A stretch of DNA of 64,000 nucleotides, from contig NZ_VBSN01000027.1 of assembly GCF_006149045.1 (NCBI RefSeq), positions 930,001-994,000 of the forward strand, in the 5' to 3' direction. The translations under genes and the position numbers were made by a program. The notes beneath the pieces were generated by a model. It saw nothing but the letters and a program-made list of their open reading frames with translations, did not search any database and was not told where the DNA came from. This DNA comes from Dyadobacter flavalbus. Its GTDB lineage: Bacteria > Bacteroidota > Bacteroidia > Cytophagales > Spirosomataceae. This document shows, in pieces, positions 50,536 through 59,216 of the stretch (its first letter is position 1; each line of letters starts with the position of its first letter).

Positions 50536-52482
50536 TCAGGTATAAACGCGTCTCAGTTTTACATTTTCCACCGGACGGATAATCAGTGGTACTTTTTCTG
50601 TTTTGACGGAACTGCTGTCCAGTCCGAACCATTTGTCTTCAGGCGTCGTAAAGTCCTTGACAAAAAAGTAGGTTTTCATTACAAGCTGTTCAATGATCGG
50701 AAGGTCGTTTTCAAAGGACAAAAAGCGTTCGAGAACGACAAACCGGAAATCGCCCGTAATATTCTGTCTGCTCAAAGATTCGTAACGGCTTGTAATATCC
50801 ACTTCCTTGTTCATCACCATATCTTCTACCACTTTCCTGAAAAACATATTGATCCGCTGATCAACCCGGAAGCCGAGCCGGAAATTGATTTTGATTACAT
50901 TGTCATTATTGTCTTCATCGGAGAGCACCTTGTATTCCATGGTGTACGGATCATCGGTCGTATCCACGTGAATAAACCAGTAAACATCAGCGCGTTTGGG
51001 CCGTTTCTGAAAAATGGAATAAATAACCTTTGTCTCAATTTCGGAAGCACGCGAAGCGTTGGTCATAAAAACAAGGTGCGTCGTGTATTTCGGAATGCTG
51101 ATGTCGCGGCTGAGTTCATGCAGCGCCGGCAGATACTTTTCCAGTTTGGTATATTCCGTCAGACGCAGTTTGATGTAAAAAGCTTTGAGCCAGACCGTCA
51201 TCAAGCCCGCCACAAGTGCTCCGACCATGATTGTAAACCAGCCGCCGTGTGTAAATTTCAGGAGATTGGCGCCGAGGAAAAGCCCTTCAATAAACAGGTA
51301 CAAAAGCATGAAAACAATCACGATCCAGAGATTGACCCGCTTTATATAAAGGTAATAGGAGAATAAAATCGTTGTCATGATCATGGTCAGCGTAATGGCC
51401 AGACCATAAGCCGCTTCCATGTTGGACGACTGTCGGAAGTACAGAACAACGCCCATGCAGCCAACCCATAAAAGCCAGTTGATGCTCGGAACATACAGTT
51501 GTCCTTTCTGGTCACTCGGGTAATTCAGGCGTACTTTCGGCCAGAAATTGAGGCGTATGGCTTCGGAAATCAGGGTAAAAGATCCTGTTATAACGGCTTG
51601 GCTGGCAATAATAGCCGCAAGTGTAGCGATAACAACGCCCGGAAGCAGCCACCATTCCGGCATGATTTCGTAAAAAGGCTTTCGGGCATTCAGCAGATTT
51701 CCCAGCTCAGAAATCAGCCATGCGCCTTGCCCGAAATAATTGAGCAGCAAACAGATTTTTACAAAAACCCAGCTCACGCGGATATTTTCTCGTCCGCAGT
51801 GGCCAAGATCGGAATACAATGCTTCTGCGCCGGTCGTACACAGAAACACGGCGCCGAGCATCCAGAAACCGCCGGGATGTTTGGTAATCAGTTCGTAACC
51901 GTACAAAGGATTGATTGCTTTCAGGATTTCAGGATGTTCCAGAATCTGAAAAAGACCGAGCGTTCCCAGCATGACAAACCATGTGATCATCAGCGGACCA
52001 AAAGCACGTCCGACCACTTTTGTCCCGAATGCCTGAATGATAAAAATCAGCGTCAGAATGCTGATGACAATCGGAATCGTCTGAATATTGGGATATAAAA
52101 GCTGCAAACCTTCCACGGCGGAAGAAACGGAAATGGGCGGCGTAATAATGCCGTCGGCAAGCAGCGTACTGCCGCCGATAATGGCCGGGACCGTAAGCCA
52201 TCTCGCATGTTTCCGGACGAGTGCATACAATGCAAAAATCCCGCCTTCACCTCTGTTGTCTGCCCGGAGTATCAGAATTACGTACTTGACCGTAGTCTGC
52301 AGTGTCAGTGTCCAGAAAATGCAGGATATGGACCCGAAAATGATTTCTTCAGTAATGATTTCGTTCAGAATAATCGCCTGCATTACATAAAGCGGAGAGG
52401 TGCCGATATCCCCGTAAATGATACCAAATGCAACCAGTACTCCCGCAGCTGATACCTTATCGATTTTGTGCTTTGATTCCAT
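50536..52482 (-). CDS. kup: KUP-family potassium uptake protein
   Basis: 648 residues, usual for KUP/HAK/KT. The N-terminal part has about 12 helices with the family hallmark FGIIYGDIGTSPLYVMQAII in the first, then RADNRGEGGIFALYALV and GIITPPISVSSAVEGLQLL. A soluble C-terminal domain starts near 440 (YTTHLVFMTNASRASEIETKVIYSIFQKRPKRADVYWFIHVDTTDDPY). It imports potassium with protons through the inner membrane, mainly under low potassium or acid stress. It lies 87 bases after mntH on the same strand, so both may share a transcript. Confidence 0.95.
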   Translation of the reverse strand: MESKHKIDKVSAAGVLVAFGIIYGDIGTSPLYVMQAIILNEIITEEIIFGSISCIFWTLTLQTTVKYVILILRADNRGEGGIFALYALVRKHARWLTVPAIIGGSTLLADGIITPPISVSSAVEGLQLLYPNIQTIPIVISILTLIFIIQAFGTKVVGRAFGPLMITWFVMLGTLGLFQILEHPEILKAINPLYGYELITKHPGGFWMLGAVFLCTTGAEALYSDLGHCGRENIRVSWVFVKICLLLNYFGQGAWLISELGNLLNARKPFYEIMPEWWLLPGVVIATLAAIIASQAVITGSFTLISEAIRLNFWPKVRLNYPSDQKGQLYVPSINWLLWVGCMGVVLYFRQSSNMEAAYGLAITLTMIMTTILFSYYLYIKRVNLWIVIVFMLLYLFIEGLFLGANLLKFTHGGWFTIMVGALVAGLMTVWLKAFYIKLRLTEYTKLEKYLPALHELSRDISIPKYTTHLVFMTNASRASEIETKVIYSIFQKRPKRADVYWFIHVDTTDDPYTMEYKVLSDEDNNDNVIKINFRLGFRVDQRINMFFRKVVEDMVMNKEVDITSRYESLSRQNITGDFRFVVLERFLSFENDLPIIEQLVMKTYFFVKDFTTPEDKWFGLDSSSVKTEKVPLIIRPVENVKLRRVYT

Positions 52483-52569
52483 TCACTTTTTTATGAAAAA
52501 CAACGAAAGTTAGGAAACCGTGTGCAAAGAAGGTAACGCGAACGTCAATTTTATCTCAAGGAAAACAAA

Positions 52570-53922
52570 TTAGGAGGTAAAAGTATTAATAAGCAAGTAT
52601 GCATTTAGACATATTATAGTCAGCGTAATGGCCCAGCTGATTATGGTAAGCAATTTTGAGTTGGCAAATCGGCCCATAATCTCGCTTTTGGAGGTAAATA
52701 GTACGAGCGGTACAACTGCAAAACTAAGCTGCAGAGACAAAATGACCTGGCTGAGCACAAGCAACTGCGCCGTTCCTTTTTCCCCGTAATAGTAAGAAAC
52801 GATCAGTGCCGGAATAATGGCAATGCTGCGTGTGATCATGCGGCGGAGCCAGGGTTTGAGACGGATGTTAAGAAATCCTTCCATGACGATCTGGCCGGCG
52901 AGCGTTCCGGTCAGTGTCGAGCTTTGTCCGGAAGCCAGCAAAGCCAGTGCAAAGAAAATTCCCGCCATGCTGACGCCCAGAACCGGATCGAGCAAATGAT
53001 AGGCATCCGTAATGTCTGCAATTTCAAAGTGGCCGTTTGCATGAAAAGCCGTAGCGGCAAGGATCAGAATGGAAGCATTGATAAAAAATGCAAGCGCCAG
53101 CGAGACGGTCGAATCAATGGTTGCAAACTTGATCGCCGTTTTTTTACCTTCCTCGTCCCGGTTAAATGCGCGCGTCTGTACAATGCTGGAATGCAGGTAT
53201 AAATTATGCGGCATTACCGTTGCACCCAGAATCCCGATGGCAATGTAAAGCATTCCGGAATTGGTGACGATTTCCGTTTTAGGAAACAACCCGTCCACGA
53301 TTCCTGCAACAGATGGCTGTGAAACAACCATTTCGTACATAAAGCTCAGCAGAATGATACCCATCAGTCCGGCCACAATGCTCTCGATAATCCGGAAGCC
53401 TTTCTGCTGAAAATACAGGACAAGCAGCACATCAAATGCAGTAAACAAAACGCCCAGCGGAAGCGGCAGGCCGAATAAAAGGTTCAGCGCAATGGCCGAG
53501 CCGATGACTTCGGCAAGATCCGTAGCGGCAATCGCAATTTCGGAAAGCACCCATAAAACGAAAGAAACCGGTCTGGAATAATAATCCCGGCATGCCTGCG
53601 CAAGGTCACGGCCGGAAGCAATGCCGAGTTTCAGCGAAAGATGCTGCAGCAGCATGGCAAAAAGATTGGAAATCAGAATGACGGAAAGCAGTGCATATCC
53701 AAACCGCGAGCCGCCTTCAATATCCGTTGCCCAGTTTCCCGGATCTATATAACCCACGGCGACCATCAGCCCCGGTCCGGTAAAAGCCATCAGTTTTTTC
53801 CAGAATCCCGCACCTTCTGGAATAGTTATTGAAGCATGCACTTCCGACAGCGAGGCCGTCTCATTGGTATCGTCCAATATTTTTTTCCGCAAAGCGCCCT
53901 TTGATCTTAAACTGTCTATCAT
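52570..53922 (-). CDS. mntH: Nramp-family divalent metal transporter
   Basis: 450 residues, eleven predicted helices. The metal motif of helix 1 is VGYIDPGNWATDIEGGSRFGY (DPGN). The helix 6 motif is ATVMPHNLYLHSSIVQTR, whose methionine selects soft divalent metals such as manganese and iron. A charged ~40-residue cytoplasmic start precedes the first helix (IDSLRSKGALRKKILDDTNE). It imports Mn(II), possibly Fe(II), with protons. It is divergent from a DtxR/MntR-type regulator, and two operator-like palindromes cover both promoters. The call is strong; a longer or shorter N-terminus is possible. Confidence 0.95.
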   Translation of the reverse strand: MIDSLRSKGALRKKILDDTNETASLSEVHASITIPEGAGFWKKLMAFTGPGLMVAVGYIDPGNWATDIEGGSRFGYALLSVILISNLFAMLLQHLSLKLGIASGRDLAQACRDYYSRPVSFVLWVLSEIAIAATDLAEVIGSAIALNLLFGLPLPLGVLFTAFDVLLVLYFQQKGFRIIESIVAGLMGIILLSFMYEMVVSQPSVAGIVDGLFPKTEIVTNSGMLYIAIGILGATVMPHNLYLHSSIVQTRAFNRDEEGKKTAIKFATIDSTVSLALAFFINASILILAATAFHANGHFEIADITDAYHLLDPVLGVSMAGIFFALALLASGQSSTLTGTLAGQIVMEGFLNIRLKPWLRRMITRSIAIIPALIVSYYYGEKGTAQLLVLSQVILSLQLSFAVVPLVLFTSKSEIMGRFANSKLLTIISWAITLTIICLNAYLLINTFTS

Positions 53923-53942
53923 TTTATGAAGTGTAATATAGA

Positions 53943-53956
53943 TTTAGTTTACTAAA
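53943..53956. promoter_or_regulatory. Candidate MntR operator near the mntH transcription start
   Basis: TTTAGTTTACTAAA is a near-perfect palindrome (TTTAGT/ACTAAA). It overlaps the predicted mntH transcription start, 21 bases before its ATG. Position and half-site TTTAG match the second box at 53987. Confidence 0.5.
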
Positions 53957-53958
53957 AA

Positions 53959-53966
53959 CAAAGATA
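53959..53966 (-). promoter_or_regulatory. Promoter -7 box of mntH
   Basis: Minus-strand TATCTTTG matches TAnnTTTG. It lies between the two operator-like palindromes, so a bound repressor would cover both sides. Confidence 0.5.
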
Positions 53967-53986
53967 TAGAATTTTGTAAATATATT

Positions 53987-54002
53987 TTTAGGGTAATCTA
54001 AA
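53987..54002. promoter_or_regulatory. Candidate MntR box between mntH and mntR
   Basis: TTTAGGGTAATCTAAA is one base from the symmetric form TTTAGGnnnnCCTAAA, a layout typical of DtxR/MntR-family operators. It covers the -33 region of mntH and lies upstream of the mntR promoter. Confidence 0.55.
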
Positions 54003-54028
54003 TTTTTTATATTCCGACTAGTAAATTG

Positions 54029-54036
54029 TACTTTTG
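54029..54036 (+). promoter_or_regulatory. Promoter -7 box of mntR
   Basis: TACTTTTG matches TAnnTTTG. It contains the TTG at 54034, which rules out that codon as the gene start. Transcription would begin near 54043, leaving ATG 54055 or 54070. Confidence 0.5.
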
Positions 54037-54054
54037 CGAAAAGCAACAGGCAAA

Positions 54055-54732
54055 ATGGTGTCAACCGACATGCAAAATTCTTTCACAGAAGAAAATTACT
54101 TAAAGATAATCCATTCACTTTCAGGGCGAGAAGGGCTGGAAGTCAGTACCAATGCATTGGCAGAAAGTACTGCAACGCGTGCGGCTTCAGTTACCGATAT
54201 GCTGCGCAAACTGGCCGATAAAGGATTGATCCACTATAAAAAATATCAGGGCGTACGGCTGACCGATCTGGGTGAAAAAGTAGCGATCAAGGTAATCAGG
54301 AAACACCGGCTGTGGGAAGTCTTTCTGGTTGAAAAGCTGGGATTCGGCTGGGACGAAGTACACGATATTGCCGAGGAACTGGAACATATTCCGTCCGAAG
54401 TACTTGTGGAAAAACTGGATGCATTTCTGGGCCATCCGCGTTTTGATCCGCACGGCGATCCCATTCCGGATTCAAAAGGAAACCTGACCGAACCGGATTA
54501 TCTGATCCTGACCGACGTGCACATAAGTGAAAAAGTGTTAATGATGGGCGTTCTGGATCATGCTCCGGCTTTTCTTCAGTATCTTGACCGGTCAAACATT
54601 ACATTGGGCTGTATTATTGAAGTAAAGGAAATAAACGACTACGACAAGTCTGCTTTTGTACAGATTAACGGCGCTCATACGTTGTTCATCAGTCTCGAAG
54701 TATCCAAAAATTTACTGGTACAGCGCTTATGA
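54055..54732 (+). CDS. mntR: DtxR/MntR-family metal-dependent regulator
   Basis: 225 residues from the ATG at 54055; the ATG at 54070 (MQNSFTEENYLKIIHSLS) is equally possible, and the longer TTG frame overlaps the promoter. The winged helix is NALAESTATRAASVTDMLRKLADKGLIHYKKYQGVRLTDLGEKVA. The dimerisation and metal-binding part is IRKHRLWEVFLVEKLGFGWDEVHDIAEELEHI, with Glu and His ligands, then the HPRFDPHGDPIP motif. A C-terminal FeoA-like SH3 domain follows (NITLGCIIEVKEINDYDKSAFVQI). With manganese bound it should repress the divergent transporter and perhaps itself. Confidence 0.92.
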   Translation: MVSTDMQNSFTEENYLKIIHSLSGREGLEVSTNALAESTATRAASVTDMLRKLADKGLIHYKKYQGVRLTDLGEKVAIKVIRKHRLWEVFLVEKLGFGWDEVHDIAEELEHIPSEVLVEKLDAFLGHPRFDPHGDPIPDSKGNLTEPDYLILTDVHISEKVLMMGVLDHAPAFLQYLDRSNITLGCIIEVKEINDYDKSAFVQINGAHTLFISLEVSKNLLVQRL

Positions 54733-54745
54733 GACTTAATCAGCC

Positions 54746-55828
54746 ATGAGATTGAAAATACTGGATCGTTACCTCATTAAAAATTTCCTGATAACGTACG
54801 TTTTTGTTGCATTTGTGATCGTACTGATCATCTGCATGATCGACTATACGGAAAAAGTGGACGACTTTCTGGACAAAAAAGCGCCGCTCAAAGAGATCAT
54901 CATTGATTATTACCTCAATCTCATTCCTTACTGGATCAATTACATCAGCCCGCTGATGGTTTTTATTGCGACGGTGTTTTTTACATCGCGCATTGCAGCG
55001 CGGACGGAAGTGATTGCCATCCTGAGCAGCGGGATCAGTTTTGGACGTATGCTTTTACCTTACATGATCGGTGCAACGGTGCTGGGAATTGTGACATTCA
55101 TTCAGGTTGGCTGGGTTTTGCCGAAAGCCAATAAAATCCGTAACAGCTTTGAAAAAACGTACGTAAAGCAGGAATTCTATTTCAGCGGCCACAATGTGCA
55201 TATCACGATTGCGCCGGACGTGTACGCTTATCTGGAAAGTTACAATACTTCCACGCAGACCGGAAATAAATTCACGATGGAGACCATCAAAGGAAACAAG
55301 CTTCTGCAGAAGTTTTATGCGGATAAAATCGTTTGGCAGCCTAAAAAGAAAAAATGGACTTTGCTGAATTATCAGGTACGGACGCTGGACAGCCTCGGTG
55401 AAAAGCTGAGCAGCGGAGTGGAAATCGATACGACGATTAATCTGGCTCCAAAGGATTTTGAAAGTGATTACAATCTTTTTGAAACCTTCACACTTCCTGA
55501 ACTGAACGCTTATATTGATCTGCTTAAAAGCCGCGGGGCCGACGGGCTGGAAGTATATCTGATTGAAAAATACATTCGCTTTACGCAGCCTTTCGCCATT
55601 CTGATCCTGACGGCAATCGGCGTAATCGTGTCTGCCCGGAAGAGCAGGAGAGGCGTAGGCTGGCAAATCGCGCTCGGGTTTATGCTTGCCTTTATTTACA
55701 TACTGTTTTTTCTCCTGTCCAAAGGCGTTGCAGAAGCAGGAACGATCAATACGTTGTTTGCCGTCTGGCTGCCCAATATTGTTTTTTCTGTAATCGGCGT
55801 AATCCTTTATAAAACGCTGCCGCGATAA
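54746..55828 (+). CDS. LptF/LptG-family permease
   Basis: 360 residues. Three N-terminal helices (KNFLITYVFVAFVIVLIICMID; PLMVFIATVFFTSRIAARTEVIAILSSGISFGRML; a third near 105-125) carry the coupling motif RTEVIAILSSGIS. A periplasmic beta-jellyroll domain (about 135-265) follows, then three C-terminal helices. Together with LptB and LptC the family pulls lipopolysaccharide out of the inner membrane. Bacteroidota often have single YjgP/YjgQ genes apart from lptB, and this copy cannot be assigned to F or G. It starts 13 bases after mntR, and a transporter gene follows at once. Confidence 0.9.
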   Translation: MRLKILDRYLIKNFLITYVFVAFVIVLIICMIDYTEKVDDFLDKKAPLKEIIIDYYLNLIPYWINYISPLMVFIATVFFTSRIAARTEVIAILSSGISFGRMLLPYMIGATVLGIVTFIQVGWVLPKANKIRNSFEKTYVKQEFYFSGHNVHITIAPDVYAYLESYNTSTQTGNKFTMETIKGNKLLQKFYADKIVWQPKKKKWTLLNYQVRTLDSLGEKLSSGVEIDTTINLAPKDFESDYNLFETFTLPELNAYIDLLKSRGADGLEVYLIEKYIRFTQPFAILILTAIGVIVSARKSRRGVGWQIALGFMLAFIYILFFLLSKGVAEAGTINTLFAVWLPNIVFSVIGVILYKTLPR

Positions 55829-55829
55829 T

Positions 55830-56747
55830 ATGTTTCCAGCCACTGCCTTGCGGTCCTATCTGCATCTTCATTTTCTGGTCCTGATCTGGGGTTTTACGGC
55901 CATTGTCGGATTAATGGTTTCCGTTTCCCCGGTTGCGCTTGTTTTTTACCGTACGCTGTTTGCGGCGGCCGGCCTGGGTGCAATCATTTTTTTCAGGCAA
56001 AAATCATTTAAAGCGCCGAAGAGTGATTTGTTCCGGATGCTTGCCGTAGGTTTTATACTGTCTGCTCACTGGATGCTGTTTTTTGCTTCCGCGCGCGTTT
56101 CAACGGCTTCGGTTTGCCTAGCCGGCATGGCGACAACATCGTTATGGACGAGCCTGATCGAGCCGCTTGTCAACAAAAGAAGCATACGGCCGCTGGAAGT
56201 AGGGCTCGGCATTCTGGCCTTTGCAGGACTGTATGTCGTTTTCAGCTTTGAGTTTGATCACGCACTGGGACTAATGCTTGCGCTGGCTTCCGCTTTGCTT
56301 GCGGCGATGTTCACCGTAGCCAACAGCAGACTCGTTCAGCGGATCGATGCCTACATCATTACTTTTTACGAAATGATCGGGGCTACTTTCTTTTCCTTTG
56401 TATTTCTGGGCATTTCCGAATGGCTGGGCTGGACCGGAAATGCATCTTACCTGCCGGCGGGAAAAGACTGGATCTGGATCTTGTTTCTGGCGCTGATCTG
56501 CACGGTTTATGCGAGTACAATGGCCACGCAGCTCATGAAACAGTTTTCCGCTTATCTGATCAATCTTACGATTAACCTCGAACCGGTTTACGGCATTGCG
56601 CTTGCTTTTTTCTTTTTTGGCGAAAAAGAACGCATGACAAAAGAGTTTTACCTGGGCACGCTGCTGATCCTGCTTGCCGTTTTACTTTACCCGTTACTGC
56701 TCAGCACCGTTACCTCTGGAAAGAAAAAAAGGAACTTGGTCTCCTGA
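55830..56747 (+). CDS. EamA-family (DMT) transporter
   Basis: 305 residues with ten helices in two EamA repeats. The first begins HLHFLVLIWGFTAIVGLMVSVSPVALVFYRTLFAA, and the second AHWMLFFASARVSTASVCLAGMATT is followed by GLMLALASALLAAMFTVANSR and YLINLTINLEPVYGIALAFFFFGE. The PVYG and EP motifs are typical. It is an inner-membrane exporter or importer of small metabolites or amino acids. It begins one base after the LptF/G stop and is probably co-transcribed. The substrate cannot be told. Confidence 0.9.
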   Translation: MFPATALRSYLHLHFLVLIWGFTAIVGLMVSVSPVALVFYRTLFAAAGLGAIIFFRQKSFKAPKSDLFRMLAVGFILSAHWMLFFASARVSTASVCLAGMATTSLWTSLIEPLVNKRSIRPLEVGLGILAFAGLYVVFSFEFDHALGLMLALASALLAAMFTVANSRLVQRIDAYIITFYEMIGATFFSFVFLGISEWLGWTGNASYLPAGKDWIWILFLALICTVYASTMATQLMKQFSAYLINLTINLEPVYGIALAFFFFGEKERMTKEFYLGTLLILLAVLLYPLLLSTVTSGKKKRNLVS

Positions 56748-56845
56748 AACCGCCCGTAAGATCATAATCCAGTGAGCAAACGGCGCAGAAGGAGCATATT
56801 AATTTATTACTGCTATTTTTGTCGATTCAATCAATCGGGTGTTCT

Positions 56846-57805
56846 ATGAATCCAGCGCGTTTACTTTTAGTCATACCCTGTTACAATGAGGAAGCGATAT
56901 TGTATATGACCTATGCTAAATTAAACACTTATTACAACAGCATAAAGCAGCAGGGATTGATAGCCGGAGACAGCAGGATCTGTTTTGTAAACGACGGAAG
57001 CAGGGACAAAACCTGGAACATCATCGAAGAACTTTGCAGCCGCGACCCGGACGTTACCGGCGTTGCCTTGTCCAGAAATTTCGGGCATCAGAGTGCGATT
57101 ATGGCGGGTTTGGAACAGCATATGGATCATTTTGACTGCTTTATTACGATTGATGCAGACTTGCAGGACGACCTCAATGCCATTACGGGCATGATCGAAA
57201 AACACCGCGAAGGCGCAATGGTCGTGTATGGCGTAAGAAGTGACAGAAGCTCGGATACTTGGTTTAAACGTTCCACAGCAGAAGGATTTTACGTGCTGAT
57301 GCAGAAAATGGGCGTACCGGTTATTTTCAACCATGCCGATTTCAGGCTGATGGACAGGCGCGTGCTTCAGGAACTCGGGAATTTCAAGGAAATCAATCTG
57401 TTTCTGCGCGGGGTTGTTCCGCTGATTGGCTTCCGGAATGAAAAGGTATTTTACAACCGTCTGGAACGGCAGGCCGGAGAAACGAAATATCCGATCAGCA
57501 AAATGTTGCTTTTTGCATGGAACGGGATTACTTCTTTCTCCACTTTTCCGATGCGACTCGTGCTTTACTTCGGCTTTTTCAACTTTTTGATTGCCATGGG
57601 AATTGTGGCTTACATCCTGTTTTCCTACTTGTTCGGTTACACCGTTCCGGGCTGGACTTCAACGATGCTACCGCTTACATTTTTCAGCGGGTCCAATATG
57701 ATGGCACTCGGGCTGATCGGGGAGTACATCGGGAAAATTTACGAAGAGGTAAAAGGCCGTCCCCGTTATATTATTGAAAAAACAATCAATGAACAAATTT
57801 TATAA
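56846..57805 (+). CDS. Polyprenyl-phosphate glycosyltransferase, GT2 (GtrB/DPM1-like), copy 1
   Basis: 319 residues from the ATG at 56846 (MNPARLLLVIPCYNEEAILY), where family similarity begins. The GT-A core shows PCYNEEA, VNDGSRDKTW, SRNFGHQSAIMAGL and the metal site TIDADLQDDL. Two C-terminal membrane helices (VLYFGFFNFLIAMGIVAYILF; LPLTFFSGSNMMALGLIGEYIGKIYEEVKGRPRYI) make it GtrB-like rather than a soluble DPM1. It would load a sugar on undecaprenyl phosphate at the cytoplasmic face. It overlaps the next gene by 17 bases, so it is coupled to a polytopic GT-C-like protein. Confidence 0.9.
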   Translation: MNPARLLLVIPCYNEEAILYMTYAKLNTYYNSIKQQGLIAGDSRICFVNDGSRDKTWNIIEELCSRDPDVTGVALSRNFGHQSAIMAGLEQHMDHFDCFITIDADLQDDLNAITGMIEKHREGAMVVYGVRSDRSSDTWFKRSTAEGFYVLMQKMGVPVIFNHADFRLMDRRVLQELGNFKEINLFLRGVVPLIGFRNEKVFYNRLERQAGETKYPISKMLLFAWNGITSFSTFPMRLVLYFGFFNFLIAMGIVAYILFSYLFGYTVPGWTSTMLPLTFFSGSNMMALGLIGEYIGKIYEEVKGRPRYIIEKTINEQIL

Positions 57806-59216
57806 AAAATACAGAATAGTCGGCAACTGGATCAATATTGCGCTGATGCTGAGTGTGCTGATTCCTTTGCTTGCGCTTTCCTTTTACAATCATCCTTCCC
57901 CGGCAGACGATTACTGCTACATTGATACCGTTTTCAAATTCGGCTGGCTGGAAGCCATGAATTATTATTACTCGGGCTGGACGGGCCGTTACTTCGGTAT
58001 TTTTCTGAATCATTCCAATCCGCTGCTCTTTCACTGGATCAATGGTTTCAAAATCCTTCCCGTTATTTTGCTGGCCGGACTGATCTATGCCTTGTACAGC
58101 CTCTTCCGGCACCTGACGCCTACCTTGTCACGCCTGGCGCATCTGGGCTTTGCCGGTGTTGTTTTCTTTCTGTATGTTCTGAAAATGGGCAGTATCTCGG
58201 AGGCGTTTTACTGGATGGCAGCATTTGTAACTTACACCATCCCGAATATTTTTACCTTGCTCTGGACCGTACTCGCCTTGCGATGGTACCGGCAGGATAC
58301 GCAGCCCGCCCGAACGATTGTCGGGATTTTAGCCGGATTCCTGATTTTTGCGGTGATCGGCAGCAGCGAAACCAACTTGCTCATTATGGTTTTGCTGATC
58401 GGCGGCTGGTGGTTTTACCGCCTGCTTTTTTACCGGAAAGTGGATGGTTTTATGGTTGCCATGCTATTGGTTACGGTCGTTTCGTGTTACTTTTATTTCA
58501 GTTCGCCGGGAAATCAGGCGCGTATCGGCGGCAATCCGTTGGGCGGGAACATTCCTTTTTCTGTTATTTCTTCGTTCAAAAAACTGGCTGCTTTAAGTTT
58601 TGACTGGCTGTTCCGCACGCCGCTCATTTTCTTTTCAACAGCATGGCTTATTGTGCTTTCCCGGCTTTCAGAAGGAGCCAGGAACTATTTTTCGGTTCCG
58701 GTCTGGTATGCGGTGCTGCTGTTTATCGGCGTACTTTCCGCGCAACTTTTTCCTTCCTATTACGGCGTCGGGATTGAGCCTGCGCCCCGTGTAATCAACT
58801 GTGTTTACTTTTTCTTTCTGATCGGATGGTTTTATGTTATCGGCGTTATATACCATCATTTCAGGACAGCCAGTTCTTTCCAGTTCCAGTTTTCAGTATT
58901 AAGGTATGGAATCCTGATTGCGATTCTGGTTGCATCCGTTGCGTTGTCTTTTTTCCGCAGTACAAATGTGCGTCAGCTTTACAGCGATCTGCTGAACGGA
59001 ACGGCTTCTGCTTTTGACAAGGAAATGTTTCAGCGGTACGCCACTCTGAAAAACGCAGAAGAAGATGTTGTTTACCTTACGCCGCTAAAAGCCAAACCAT
59101 TGTCTATTTTCTATGATGATGATGTAAAGGCCGATAAAAATCACTGGTGGAACAAATGCATGGCAGGTTACTTCGGTAAAAAGGCCATTTATCTGAAAGA
59201 AGTTGAACGTGAATAA
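57789..59216 (+). CDS. Polytopic GT-C-like protein (DUF6056-type), copy 1
   Basis: 475 residues from the ATG at 57789 (MNKFYKKYRIVGNWINIALML). About eleven helices are visible. The first outside loop has HPSPADDYCYIDTVFKFGW, whose acidic pair is the place of the catalytic Asp in GT-C enzymes. YYYSGWTGRYFG and SISEAFYWMAAFVTYTIPNIF are further blocks of the DUF6056 type. A C-terminal soluble tail of about 75 residues (VDQLYSDLLNG-like) follows the last helix. It is likely to use the sugar-lipid made by the preceding GtrB-like enzyme to decorate a surface polysaccharide. The fold call is moderate; the acceptor is unknown. Confidence 0.7.
   Translation: MNKFYKKYRIVGNWINIALMLSVLIPLLALSFYNHPSPADDYCYIDTVFKFGWLEAMNYYYSGWTGRYFGIFLNHSNPLLFHWINGFKILPVILLAGLIYALYSLFRHLTPTLSRLAHLGFAGVVFFLYVLKMGSISEAFYWMAAFVTYTIPNIFTLLWTVLALRWYRQDTQPARTIVGILAGFLIFAVIGSSETNLLIMVLLIGGWWFYRLLFYRKVDGFMVAMLLVTVVSCYFYFSSPGNQARIGGNPLGGNIPFSVISSFKKLAALSFDWLFRTPLIFFSTAWLIVLSRLSEGARNYFSVPVWYAVLLFIGVLSAQLFPSYYGVGIEPAPRVINCVYFFFLIGWFYVIGVIYHHFRTASSFQFQFSVLRYGILIAILVASVALSFFRSTNVRQLYSDLLNGTASAFDKEMFQRYATLKNAEEDVVYLTPLKAKPLSIFYDDDVKADKNHWWNKCMAGYFGKKAIYLKEVERE

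Noticed and set aside
54034..54036. TTG start for mntR
   Set aside because: It overlaps the TACTTTTG promoter box, so it would not be in the message.
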